Source: Rhytidiadelphus loreus (taxonomy: Eukaryota > Streptophyta > Bryopsida > Hypnales > Hylocomiaceae). Taken from it: a DNA stretch of 64,000 bases. The translations under genes were made by a program, and so were the position numbers. Under the pieces are notes generated by a model, which saw only the letters and a program-made list of their open reading frames with translations, ran no database searches and was not told the DNA's origin. Shown here piece after piece: positions 23,656 through 33,924 of this stretch. How positions within the stretch are numbered: position 1 is the stretch's first letter; each line of letters starts with the position of its first letter. Location: contig OX344763.1 of NCBI GenBank assembly GCA_947034895.1, forward strand, positions 62,453,093 through 62,517,092. The letters run 5' to 3'.

Positions 23656-25296
23656 CTACAACACGGAGTCCCGAAAAACTAATTCTGGAGGCTTCATATT
23701 CCAGGGTGGAAGCATGAGTGAAGCTACCACCTCAGAGCATGTGAGTCTCGTCTGTAAGTCAAGATCCATAAGCACACGTAACTTCATTGTAAAGAACTTT
23801 CCCGACTCAGGGTTTTTGAATAGTTCCCTGTCATATTCACCCATGTAACCAATTTTCATGTTCCAAATCAATTTACCAATAGAAAACGAATCAGACTTAA
23901 CCGTATACTTGTGCCTGGCTTGCATCTTGTCAAGGCTCGTTTCTGAACCCTTTGGCCCAAACACATAGAACAACTCTGGAGCCACCCACCATCTGCCTTT
24001 CAACATGTCATCCCTTTCTTTCGTGGTTTTGTATCCAAAATGTGAGGGAGCTCCCTCTTGTATACGACTGGCAATTTCCCAATCGCAAATCCCAATGTTT
24101 ATAACATCATCCGAGTACGGCGGATAATGGATTAATATGTTGTTGGGAGACAAATCGTTGTGTAGAACACCTTCATTGTGTACAAGACTTGTCACATAAA
24201 CAAGGGCCCATGCTAACTTCGCCTTGTGCCTTCGAAAGAGGCTAATTTACTTCACCTGCTCTTGTTGAAGTTCCTTCACCAACTTGATTTCGTGCCAATC
24301 GGCATGTGGCACGACCTTCTCATTCAAGTGAACAAGTTTGTTCAAATTACCACCATTCCACCACAACGTGTAGGCCTCCATTGTATTGGCGTGGATAGCC
24401 ACAAATTTAACAATGGCTGGGTGATTTAAAGGACACACCAAGGCCTCAATGGATCGTTCATATCTCGCATCACGCGTGTTTGTTTGCTTTGACACCTTCC
24501 CCGCAAAATGTACATGCTTGGGTATTGTAGACATGCCATCAATGTATACCTTAGGCACCTTTCCATACCCCCCTTGTTGGTCATATCCACTAAGCGGAAC
24601 CACTTTTGCACTAGAATTGATCCACATGAGAGACGATCCACTGTTTTGAGAAAGAGCAGCCGTCAATGCGTCCAACTGCCACCCCATCGCCCTAGATACA
24701 GTCTTCGATAGTCTAGACGCCGCTTTTTGCCACCATGCCATTTTTGCGTGGAATTCGATGGTCTCCTTATTTTCACACCCAGGGACTATAGGTCGGTGCT
24801 CTATAATGATTTTTTTGGTATTGAAAATGATTTCCATGAGCACGTTCTCCATCCACTTCTCATAGTTGCCAAAGTACGTTTCATCCACGTCAGCATATTT
24901 CGGGGATTCTTTGCACTTTTTTAGAATAAAAGTGCTCAAATCTCTCTTCAACTTAATGATGCCTGATTCTTTATGCCTCAAGTATGTAGACTCTAGGAAT
25001 TCCACAGTGCGTCCCTCGTACCATTCGAAACACACTCGCTGTGCAAATATTGAATAATCACGTGGAGGATAAGTTGGGTCCTTATCATGTGCCGTCTTTG
25101 ACTTCTTCAACTTTGATGATGACTCTCCACCCGTTGACTCGTATGAGTCAATAGTCACTTGGAACTCCGCGGGATTGTCAAGGTCGGTGCCCCTTACATA
25201 TTTCCTTGTAGCATTCTCCCATTCCCGGGGGTCATCGTGGTTAATATCCCATAGAGACGGACGCATTGTACTACTCCCTTCTCCTGGATTAGACAT
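23656..25296 (-). pseudogene. protein-kinase-like gene, one in-frame stop
   Basis: The ATG at 25296 starts one continuous frame of 546 codons, interrupted only by TAA at 24247-24249 between 'QQEQVK' and 'ISLFRRHKAKLAW'. The first 225 or so residues form an unrecognised helical domain ('CFEWYEGRTVEFLES'). Then a protein-kinase fold: glycine loop 'GGYGKV', possible ATP Lys in 'FAGKVSK', possible helix-C Glu in 'YERSIEALV', catalytic loop 'VLHNDLSPNN' (HND instead of HRD), 'GICDWEIAS' in place of the DFG region, and 'RWWVAPELF' for APE. HND with DW can still be active in known kinases; activity here is open. The gene lies between repeat modules and core arrays R4 and R5, R5 being upstream, so it looks like cargo of a mobile unit. 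TAA could come from CAA (Gln). Its substrate is unknown. Confidence 0.75.
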
Positions 25297-25444
25297 AGCT
25301 CTTCCTTCACAAAGTTACCTACAATCGATCAATAAATAGAGTCGTGGAAAAAAAGGGCAACAAGTCCACCCCCCAATCACCGCCTTGGCCCACAAGCTCG
25401 CATTCAGCCACTACAAGGTGGATGAAAGCCGTAGCACAGGACCA

Positions 25445-25905
25445 AGACTGGCGAATGCGGGTGGGGCGACCGCTTAAGTACCCGCGGTCGCCATAGGGGC
25501 GCGTGCGGGTGACAGGGCGCGTGTGGGTAAGGGCGACCGCGGGTACCAAAGCGGTCCTGAAACCTGAACCCGAGGTCGCCCCCTACACCCGAGGTCGCCC
25601 TGGAACTTGGGACTTCCAGCTTTTTTGGTGCTGGGGCGACCTCGACTGGGGCGACTTCGGGTAGGCGACTTCGGGTGGGGCGACCGTAGGTCCAGAAGTC
25701 GTGGAAAATTCACGCATTTGTAATCCTCTTTGGGGGATTGGGCGACTTCGGGTGGGGCGACTTCGGGTGGGGCGACTTTGGGTGGGGCGACTTCGGGTGG
25801 GGCGACTTCGGGTAGGGCGACTTCGGGTGGGGCGACTTCGGGTGGGGCTATGGAGCCGTGGGGCGACTGGGAGACTATTTTGTGTTGGGCGACTTCAGGT
25901 ATTTT
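25445..25905. repeat. GC-rich core array R5 (mixed orientation)
   Basis: Left part has GGGCGCGTGCGGGT and CCCGCGGTCGCC in both orientations; right part (25735-25850) is a regular 16-bp array of GGGGCGACTTCGGGTG, eight copies. It lies upstream of the kinase gene. Confidence 0.85.
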
Positions 25906-26300
25906 GAAGCCAATAGAATCAAAGAAAAAAAGGAATAAAAATGGGATGGACAAGGAATGGTGCATCAAAGGTGATTCCCGATGTGACCAACAGGAAGGTG
26001 AAGTAGTGGAAGGGATTCTCACACAAGGGTCAACTTCTTCGAACTCAAGTGGAGTCTGGGAGGTCTGCGGTTCGATTCCCAACTCCGTGTGCATGATGTA
26101 GGAGGTTATAGTTGGGTCTTACGGGTTTGGTCAAGGGGCACTTTGAATTTCGCACTGAGATGAAAAACATTTCAGTGCGAAATTCAAAGTGCCCCTTGGC
26201 TCAATCCTCGAAGCACGTCGCGTGGCCTATACCGAGGTCTTCACGGGATTTTTTGAAACTTTAAAGTATCTAATTCGTAATGATATAGAGTATTTTAGAA
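25905..26300 (+). repeat. module P copy B: tRNA-like SINE unit plus hairpin
   Basis: A-box-like TAGTGGAAGGG at 26004-26014 fits the consensus TRGYNNARNNG; B-box GGTTCGATTCC at 26069-26079, about 55 bp apart. Followed by the hairpin 26132-26198 and by GAGGTCTTCACGGGATTTTT. Same order as copies A and C. A tRNA-derived SINE is inferred; no poly-A/T tail or target duplication was defined. Confidence 0.62.
26132..26198. other. perfect 27-bp hairpin in module P, copy B
   Basis: Arms 26132-26158 and 26172-26198 are perfectly complementary over 27 bp (starts CAAGGGGCACTTTGAATTTC), loop GATGAAAAACATT-like, 13 nt. Confidence 0.92.
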
Positions 26301-26519
26301 TTCAATTGTGCTAAATCTTTATTTAATTAGAATTGTTCGTCATTAGGGACAATGACGAATAAATACTTGTGAATGAAATTTGATTTTACAATACGGGGTG
26401 TTTGCTTTATCTATGTAGGGTCAAAAGATAAGTTTAACTTAACAATTAGAGTGCATTATTTACTAATGAACCCCTAAGAGCCTATGCCTTTCCAAGTGTA
26501 AGGTAGGAGGCTCAGAAAT

Positions 26520-26930
26520 GGTGCACCTAAGGGCTGGTCTGCCTTTTTCGTGTATTTCTTTGGACGGGAATATTTTTAGCTCATTTTTCAGACAAAGAGA
26601 AATTGATGAGGAATCTAACCCAAGTGGTTTCATATTTTTCCAAAGATTTTTGAATTACTTATGAATTTTCAAACGAGTTGGGTCATAGGTCCCTATTTGT
26701 GACCCTAGATCTTTCATGAATGGTTCACTTGCAATTCTAAATAAAAATGGAGAAAACACAGAGAATGATTGGCTCTTCCAATTAATAATGTTTTCTTCCT
26801 TGGTTCATTCAATGAATGTATTGGTCAATTTCAGAACTTTAGATGCACCATTCCACAACCATTTATAGGAGCCATTCTTAATGCCCGCACTCTTTCACAA
26901 CCTCCTACCTTAGTTTTTCTGTTCTGAAAA
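26520..26930 (+). repeat. repeat module Q, copy 2
   Basis: Direct copy of 20640-21060 with diverged bases (TTTTTCAGACAAAGA, GTCATAGGTCCCTA conserved). Confidence 0.72.
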
Positions 26931-27889
26931 GAGCATGGACTTGTAGTTATTCCCATTGAAGCAAGTTTCCTATTTATTTTTTAATCTAAACGTATGAATG
27001 TTTAAACAACTTGCTTGTTAGTATGCACATTCATTTTGAGTGCAAAATTGCGGAAGAGTTTTAAGATTATAACAAGAGAAATGTACATTCTTCACTTCGA
27101 GTGTATTACCCCTCTCCACAACCATTTTAAAGTTTGCAGAAAAAAAGTTTCTTGGGATTGGAGGAAAAATGAAGAAGTATACAGAAATTGATTCTATAAT
27201 TCAAGATGTTGGCTTCTTGTTCAAGTGAACCCCTAAGTGACCCCGAGGACAGGATGGGTCCTCAACCAATTTCCTAAGTTAAACAAAACCTTACCAAATT
27301 ACTATATGTAGTAATTCATATTTTTGGAAAATTCTTTTTGAAGTTTAGTTTTAGCTTCAAAAATCTGATTTTGAAAATGATTGATTATGATTTTTCTATT
27401 TAAGATTTTGTGCATGGGTGTACACTTGCAATCTTGACTTTTTGTAGTGTTGAGGGCTCTTAGGAATGAGCCTCAAACACACTAAATCTTTGAGAAAATA
27501 TCACATTACAAATGAAATTTAAAAAAATGATAAAGTAGATTTTGAGAAGTTATAAATTGATTGGGTTTATGCACCTTAGGCCCTTTAAGCTCATATTTTT
27601 TAGGTGACGAACTTTTTAGATTTCACATTTGAAAAGAGGATTGAAATACTTCAAATCACTTTCACAGATTTAACACCCTCATGATAAAACATTATAATCT
27701 TTCAATAAATTAGAGGTATTGTTGTGTTTTCTTTTCTAATGTGATCTCTAATACGTCTAGTTTGAATTTACACGGTTACAATTCAAAAAGAATGGATAGA
27801 ACGTATCAAAATGTTGGATTTTTGTTCAATTTAGAGCAAATTCTAGAAGCTTAGCAAATTCCAGGGTCATTTTGGGGTTCAAGCAAATT
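26931..27889. other. AT-rich spacer, nothing recognised
   Basis: Apart from a short relative of the 21.4-kb segment at its left edge, no gene or structured repeat is seen. Confidence 0.45.
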
Positions 27890-28110
27890 CATAAACCATC
27901 CTAAAATGCGTTGGGCATTTCAGGGTTTAGGTTTGCGTTTCTGGTTCTAGTTTGCGAGGGCTTTGTAGGGTTTTGGGTTCATCATTGTAGGGCTTGAGGA
28001 TATTGAAGCCTTGTTAGGGACCATTTAATAAAATGATCATGTGATATAATTGTAAGCTATCTAGAGATTATTCTATGATCTCACCTACCATGACTGCAGT
28101 CTTCTGTAAG
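27890..28110. repeat. repeat segment S, copy 2
   Basis: Inverted relative to 22470-22700, adjacent to array R6. Confidence 0.75.
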
Positions 28111-28134
28111 TCACTCTTTCAAATACCAATGTAG

Positions 28135-28365
28135 GGGCGACCGCGGGTGAGGCGACCGTGGGTCCAGAAAAGGGGGAAACTAGGGACTTCTTTTTGCGGT
28201 GCTGGGGCGACCTCGGGTGGGGCGACTGCGGGTAGGGCGACTTCGGGTAGGGCGACCGCGGGTCCAGAGAGGAGGGAAGAACTCACGCATTTTTGCTTCC
28301 CTCTTTTCTGGGACTTGGGCGACCGCGGGTAGGGCGACTTCGGGTGGGGCGACTTCGGGTCCAAA
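28135..28365. repeat. GC-rich core array R6
   Basis: About nine cores, plus orientation, with the spacer GGACTTCTTTTTGCGGTGCT, which is the inverted form of the R4 spacer. Confidence 0.85.
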
Positions 28366-28369
28366 CGTT

Positions 28370-28900
28370 GAGACTATTTCGTGTTGGGCAGCTGATGGTA
28401 TTTTGAAGCCCAATAGAATCAAAGAAAAAAAGAATAAAGATGGGATGGACAAGGAGTGGTGCATCAAAGGTGATTCCCGATGTGACCAACGGGAAGGTGA
28501 AGTAGTGGAAGGGATTCTCACACAAGGGTCAACTTCTTCGAACTCAAGTGGAGTCTGGGAGGTCTACGGTTCGATTCCCAACTCCGTGTGCATGATATAG
28601 GAGGTTATAGTTGGGTCTTACAGGTTTGGTCAAGGACCACTTTGAATTGCGCACTGAGATGAAAAACATTTCGGTGCGGAATTCAAAGTGGTCCTTGGCT
28701 CAATCCTCGAAGCACGTCGCGTGGCCTATACCGAGGTCTTCACGGGATTTTTTGAAACTTTAAAGTAACTAATTTGTAATGATATAGAGTATTTTAGAAT
28801 TCAATTGTGGTAAATCATTATTTAATTAGATTTGTTCGTCATTATGGAGAATGACGAATAAATACTTTTGAATGAAATTTGATTTTACAAGACGGGTGTT
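28370..28900 (+). repeat. module P copy C: tRNA-like SINE unit plus hairpin
   Basis: A-box-like word at 28503-28513, B-box at 28568-28578 (same spacing as copy B), hairpin 28631-28697, then the same 3' flank through GTTCGTCATTATGG. Nearly identical to copy B outside the hairpin. Confidence 0.62.
28631..28697. other. hairpin in module P, copy C, with compensatory changes
   Basis: Arms 28631-28657 and 28671-28697. Relative to copy B, GGGGCAC has become GGACCAC and the opposite arm GTGCCCC has become GTGGTCC, keeping pairing. One G-G mismatch and one T-G wobble elsewhere. Confidence 0.88.
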
Positions 28901-29479
28901 TGCTTAATCTATGTAGGGTCAAAAGATAAGTTTAACTTAACAATTAGAGTGCATTACTAATAAAGTCCTAAGTGCCTTAAGCCTTTCCCTCTTGTATTTT
29001 TCCTATGAAAATTGAGCATGGACTTATAGTAATTGCCATTGAAGCAAGTACCCTAAACCCGAAAATCTAACCGTATGAATGTTTAATTAGCTTGTGTAGT
29101 TGTGTATTAGTATGCACGTTTCCTTTGAGTGCAAAATTGGATAAGAGTTGTGAGATGATAACCAAGAAAATTTTCATTTTCTTTATTGATTGTATTGCTT
29201 ATAAAAGAAAATTGGGATTGAAGGTGAAATGAAGAACTACAAATTATATTGGCACTCTAAAATGTTCTCTTCCAAAACTTAATATCACTTGAATAGCTAT
29301 TAAACTCATTACAGGTTGGGAATATTTTTAATTCTGGTGGCCTACGATTTCACTACCACCTATTCATTGATACATAAATTTTTTTGCTCAGGCAAGGGTG
29401 TGCATTGAAGCATTTGACACTCAAGGAAACACTATCGTAAATATTTTTTTAGTTGGGGAGTTTCTCCAAATCCGACGTC

Positions 29480-29866
29480 CATTGGATTTTAAAGAGGGTT
29501 CCTTTCTCCATTTGTGTGGATGTGAAAGTAAAGATAAGGTAGAAGACTTTGAAATGGAGCGGGCATTAATAATGGACTCTATAAGTGGCTTTGAAATGGA
29601 CAATCTGTAGTTCATAAATTGACCTCCATAATCATTAAATGATTCGAGAAAAAAAAATTATGAATTGTAAGAGCCAATCCATTATCTTTACTTTCCCATT
29701 TATGTTTAGAAGTTGCAAGTGAACATTTTGCAGAAGACCTAGGGGCATAAATAGGGACCTATGACAGAAGTCCTTTGGAAATTTATAAGTAATTATAAAA
29801 TACTTCCAAAAATATGAAACCACTTGTGTTAGATTCCTCTTTTATTTGTCTTTGCCTGAAAAATCA
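29480..29866 (-). repeat. repeat module Q, copy 3 (inverted)
   Basis: Reverse-complement relative of 20680-21060; ends in CTTTGCCTGAAAAATCA where array R7 begins abruptly. The small open frame at 29398-29610 inside it is not considered a gene. Confidence 0.75.
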
Positions 29867-29867
29867 C

Positions 29868-30125
29868 CCGAAGTCGCCCAGGGACCCGCACCCGAAGTCG
29901 CCCAGGGACCTGCACCCGAAGTCGCCCAGGGACCCGCACCCGAAGTCGCCCAGGGACCTGCACCCGAAGTCGCCTAGGGACCCGCACCCGAAGTCGCCCA
30001 GGGACCCGCACCCGAAGTCGCCTTGTGGACCCGTGGTCGCTTGGGTACCCGCAGTCGCCCTTGTTCGGTCGGGGGACCCGCACTCGCCCTACTTGGAGGA
30101 CCCGCACTCACCCTCCCGCGACCGC
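29868..30125. repeat. GC-rich core array R7, 24-bp unit
   Basis: Seven regular 24-bp units ACCCGAAGTCGCCCAGGGACCTGC followed by more degenerate cores (CCCGCACTCGCCC). It reads ACCC...GCCC toward the plus-strand WCHI gene 2 that follows. Confidence 0.88.
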
Positions 30126-30469
30126 TAGTCCCAGTACAAATGGGGTGGGGTGGACTTGCGGTCGTCAGTCCCCCTGCTTCTGTGCAAAGGCTATCATCCA
30201 CCTTGAAGTGACTGACTGCATGTGCGTGAGGCAGGGATTGGGGAATGAAGGAATTTCATTCTTCTCATTCCATGCATGTCTAAACCGCGGTGTTTCGTAA
30301 ACTTGACCCTATCCGCTACGATCTTTGAACCTTGAACATCTACTTCTGCTTCGATATTTGTAAATGTGTCACACGTATGATTACTAGTTTCACTTAGTTA
30401 GAGTAAGTATTTTGGCATTGAGACTTTTATATAGTATATATTACTTAGTTATACATACGTTGTTAAAAC

Positions 30470-31962
30470 ATGGAGCGTACGACCTCGCCATCTCCTCCTA
30501 CCATACCTACTCCATTGACTCCGCAAGAGAAAAGGGCGATGAAGGACAAGGGTCGAAAACGGTCAGGCAAGAAGCACAAGAAGCGCGTGGCCATATTACT
30601 TCATCCGAAGATTAAGGCTTTTAAGGGTTGGAGGGATGAACCAGAGCCTTGGAGTTACCGGACTGTTGCGAAGTATGTGGATTGGTGCCACATCAGCAAG
30701 TTATTTCCGTTGTGTCGTCACCCTTTGCACGTTCAAAACCAAAAGGTTAACCTTGCGTATGCTACGGACACAAGGTTCATGCGTAGATGCTGCGAAGTAT
30801 GGACCCTTCTATATTGGGAGACCAAGGTGTACAGAAACGATAATTTCAGTTTCTTTCTTGTACGAATGGTGTATGCCGAAGTTGTTTTGAAGAAGGTAGT
30901 CGATTGGACAACACTCCCAGAAATGCCTATTGCGGTCCGTCCGGACCAAAAAGAGTGGGAGGAAGCCTCCAACTTGTGGGCAAAGTATCCTCTTGATATA
31001 AGCAAGATGATGACACCGATTAAGCGTGGAGCATCATTTGTTGCTGATGAAGAAGTAGTTTGGTCTTCCACTTCTTCCTCGGACGAGCACACCCATGAGT
31101 ACAACGGATATTCTTTCTCTAGCGATGATGAAGATGTTTTTGTCACCGAGTCCAAGAAGTCTTTGGATGTGGGCCTTCAGAAGAAGAAAGATCGTGGAAA
31201 AGAGCCCATTACCTCAACCAGCCATGAAGAAGTCTTGGAAAAAGTTGACCCCATGGAAGTGGAGGACTTTTCCATAGAGGAGTGTGCGATGCTAGAAGGT
31301 GATAGTGATTCATCAGACAATGAGGAGACCTTGTTGCCAAAATCGAGAGTGCACGTTTATCATTGAGTACAAAGAGTGAGGAACTGAAGAATTTGAAGGA
31401 ACGCGAAGTGTCTTCTCCCACTGAAGCTTATTTGAAGCAACAATTGAGGTCTCTCAACCAAATACTCAAAGAGAGAGATGACGATTTTGTTGCTTTTAAG
31501 AAGAATGGAGACCAGTATTTAACTAAGCAGAGCACTGGGAAATTGTCGCAAGCTGACCATTGTTTATTGTGGGAATCAAAATTAGAAACCCTGCAACGCA
31601 GACGTAGGAAAGCACAGAATGAGCGGCGAGCACTGCGTGTTCAAATTACCGAAGAAGAAAAGAAATATTACGAAGCGGCCAAAAAACATGTCAAGGAGGT
31701 GGACGTTTTGGCAACGGCCTCGACATACGGTAATCTACCAGAGGAGTTAGAAATGCTTCGGAATTTGGTGAAGTTCCATGAGACTAGAGTACAAGTGTTG
31801 GAAGACGAGTTTGTGGATGTGAGAGCCGAAAGCGAGTATTATACGCAGTGGATGAAGTGGATGAAGGATACAACGGGAAAGAGAGGTGAAGAATACGAGA
31901 AAGTGGGTCCTCCTCCTAATATGAGTGACTTCCTAAACCAAAAAGAGGTTTTTAGAAAGTAG
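30470..31962 (+). pseudogene. WCHI-family protein 2, split by one frameshift
   Basis: The ATG at 30470 gives 'MERTTSPSPPTIP' and a Lys-rich stretch, then the conserved domain: 'KKRVAILLHPKIKAF', 'YVDWCHISKLFPLCRH' (near residue 70), 'VYAEVVLKKVVDW' (near 134). A Ser/Asp/Glu-rich linker follows, ending at a TGA at 31364-31366; a second frame overlapping by 4 bases (TTGA) continues as a coiled coil ('EELKNLKEREVSSP', 'LVKFHETRVQVLEDEF') to 31962. The two parts match the domain order of WCHI protein 1, so a single frameshift in one ancestral gene is the simplest reading. Array R7 lies 340 bp upstream and a TATATAG-rich stretch near 30430 could be a promoter. Function unknown. Confidence 0.65.
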
Positions 31963-33924
31963 TGTACCGCATTTTGGTGAACAATATTGTAAATTTGTAA
32001 GTAAGATCCAATTTTGGATATTGCGGCTCTCTCGTGATTTAGTAAAGAATATGCTACAATTTTTTTGGCATTCAAAGTTCACGTGGTTTTTTAATAATTA
32101 TTGTACACTTTGTAATGTGTATTGCAGATTTCTGAACTTAGTGTATTCGCGAAATATTTAGTCACAGCTTTTGAAACCAATGTAGTACAAGAACAGAAGA
32201 CCTAATGTTGCTCAAATCAGTTTTGTTATGTCATTTTATTCTGGATTTGTACTAGAAATGTTTATCTTGATATTTATTGAGTGAAAACATAGCCCTAAAG
32301 ACCTAACCCTTTACAGTTAAAATAACCAATTGCTTCATTTTCTAGCTAATTTCCATCGCTACTTACATGGCTTGGTGAATTTTCAAATGATTCCAATAGG
32401 TTTTTTCCATTTTCAGTGTTTTTCTAAACCCATAAAGTCCGAAGGCCATTTTTAGGTGAAGAAAAAATCAAAACTGTCATTTCTATAATTCTATTGTGTT
32501 TGTCCAAAGAAAAAAATAAACTTTTGTGGAACTGAAGCTGAGGATCTTGAACTTCACTTGTTTAAGATTTTGTGGTTAAAATTGTACGATGTTTGACTGT
32601 ACAGATTTAGAGATATGAGCATTCAAAGTTGAAGAACAATTTTTTTGCAACATTGGACTACACTTTCAGACGACTTTGATTGCTATTTCTTCCAAAAATG
32701 TGCACTATGGAATTTGAATTTAAAATTTATTGTGTTGAAGAATTGAGTCGGGAGTGTAGGAAAAAAAAATTCAAAAAATAATAACTTCCTTTTCATACTT
32801 CAAAAAATTGTCAAGTAGAAGTAGATCCAAGGTTAAAAGAAAAACTAAATTGATAATAGCTCTTACATGGGATTGGAACACAATAATCCGTTAGTCCCAA
32901 CGGTGAGATTGTTGTAGGAAGCAAACTTCTCCTTTAAAATAAACTAATTAGAGAAAATTTGAAAATTGCATTTTCAAATGAATTCTATAAGTTATTTTTT
33001 GAAATATTTGTTTACATTGCCTTAAAAAGAACAGGGTTCTTAACTTGCACATCACTAATGAAAATGGAATGAATCAAATCTTTTTATGTAGACAAAAACA
33101 TAATGTTAGCAAAAACATGAACAAAATTAAATCTATTTTGGATTTTTGCAATGTTTTTTGTACTGCCTACCGAGTTTAGTTCTAGGTATTTTGTGGTGTA
33201 ACTTTTGCTTCCGGACACCAATTGAAATAAAAATTATATTCCCTCAAAGCTTATCAGATTTTCTCTTTTCACAAAAAAATTCAAAAAATTAGGGTACAAT
33301 TTCAAGCCATAGAAACTTGCCCAAATTCCAAATTGTCTCTAGAGGGGACAATGGGACTTAAGGGGTTCATCATGTTCACTTTTTCTGTTTATGGAACTAA
33401 AATGATAACAATTACAATCTTCCATGATATGAATTGAGATAATGAGATTGCTTACAATGATATACAATTTTGAATTCTAAGTAATAAAATTTAAAGTTTA
33501 CAGTTGAATTAATTTTAGAAGCTTAAATGTCAATGCAAATGACAATGTCAAAGTGAACTTCAACTTTAATAGCTCTTTGATAATAAGCTTCATACAATCA
33601 GTTGTACCACATATTTGATTTTGTTCGAACATAGTGAAGTCTTTGGAGTAGAAAATAATGTAGAATATGTTTCAAAAATGAAGGCACTGTAATATTCTCG
33701 GTAATATTGCAATACAAATGTGTAGCATACAATCATAGAAGGCTCGAAGTTGGCCTATATGGAACAAAACAAAAAGACTGAGAGCTACACGCTTCTACCA
33801 TATATAATACGCTTCTATATACTAGGGGTTTGACATTATATATCCTTGGACGTAAACCAAGTAACCAAAGGAGAAATGAAGTCCATCATTAAATTCTCAG
33901 ACGTCAAATCCATTTGGATTGTTT
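31963..33924. other. AT-rich intergenic DNA, nothing recognised
   Basis: About 2 kb of AT-rich DNA between two convergent WCHI genes. No supported gene, array or terminal repeat seen. Confidence 0.5.

Noticed and set aside
29398..29610. 70-codon frame as a small gene
   Set aside because: It lies inside repeat module Q, and sister copies do not preserve the frame.
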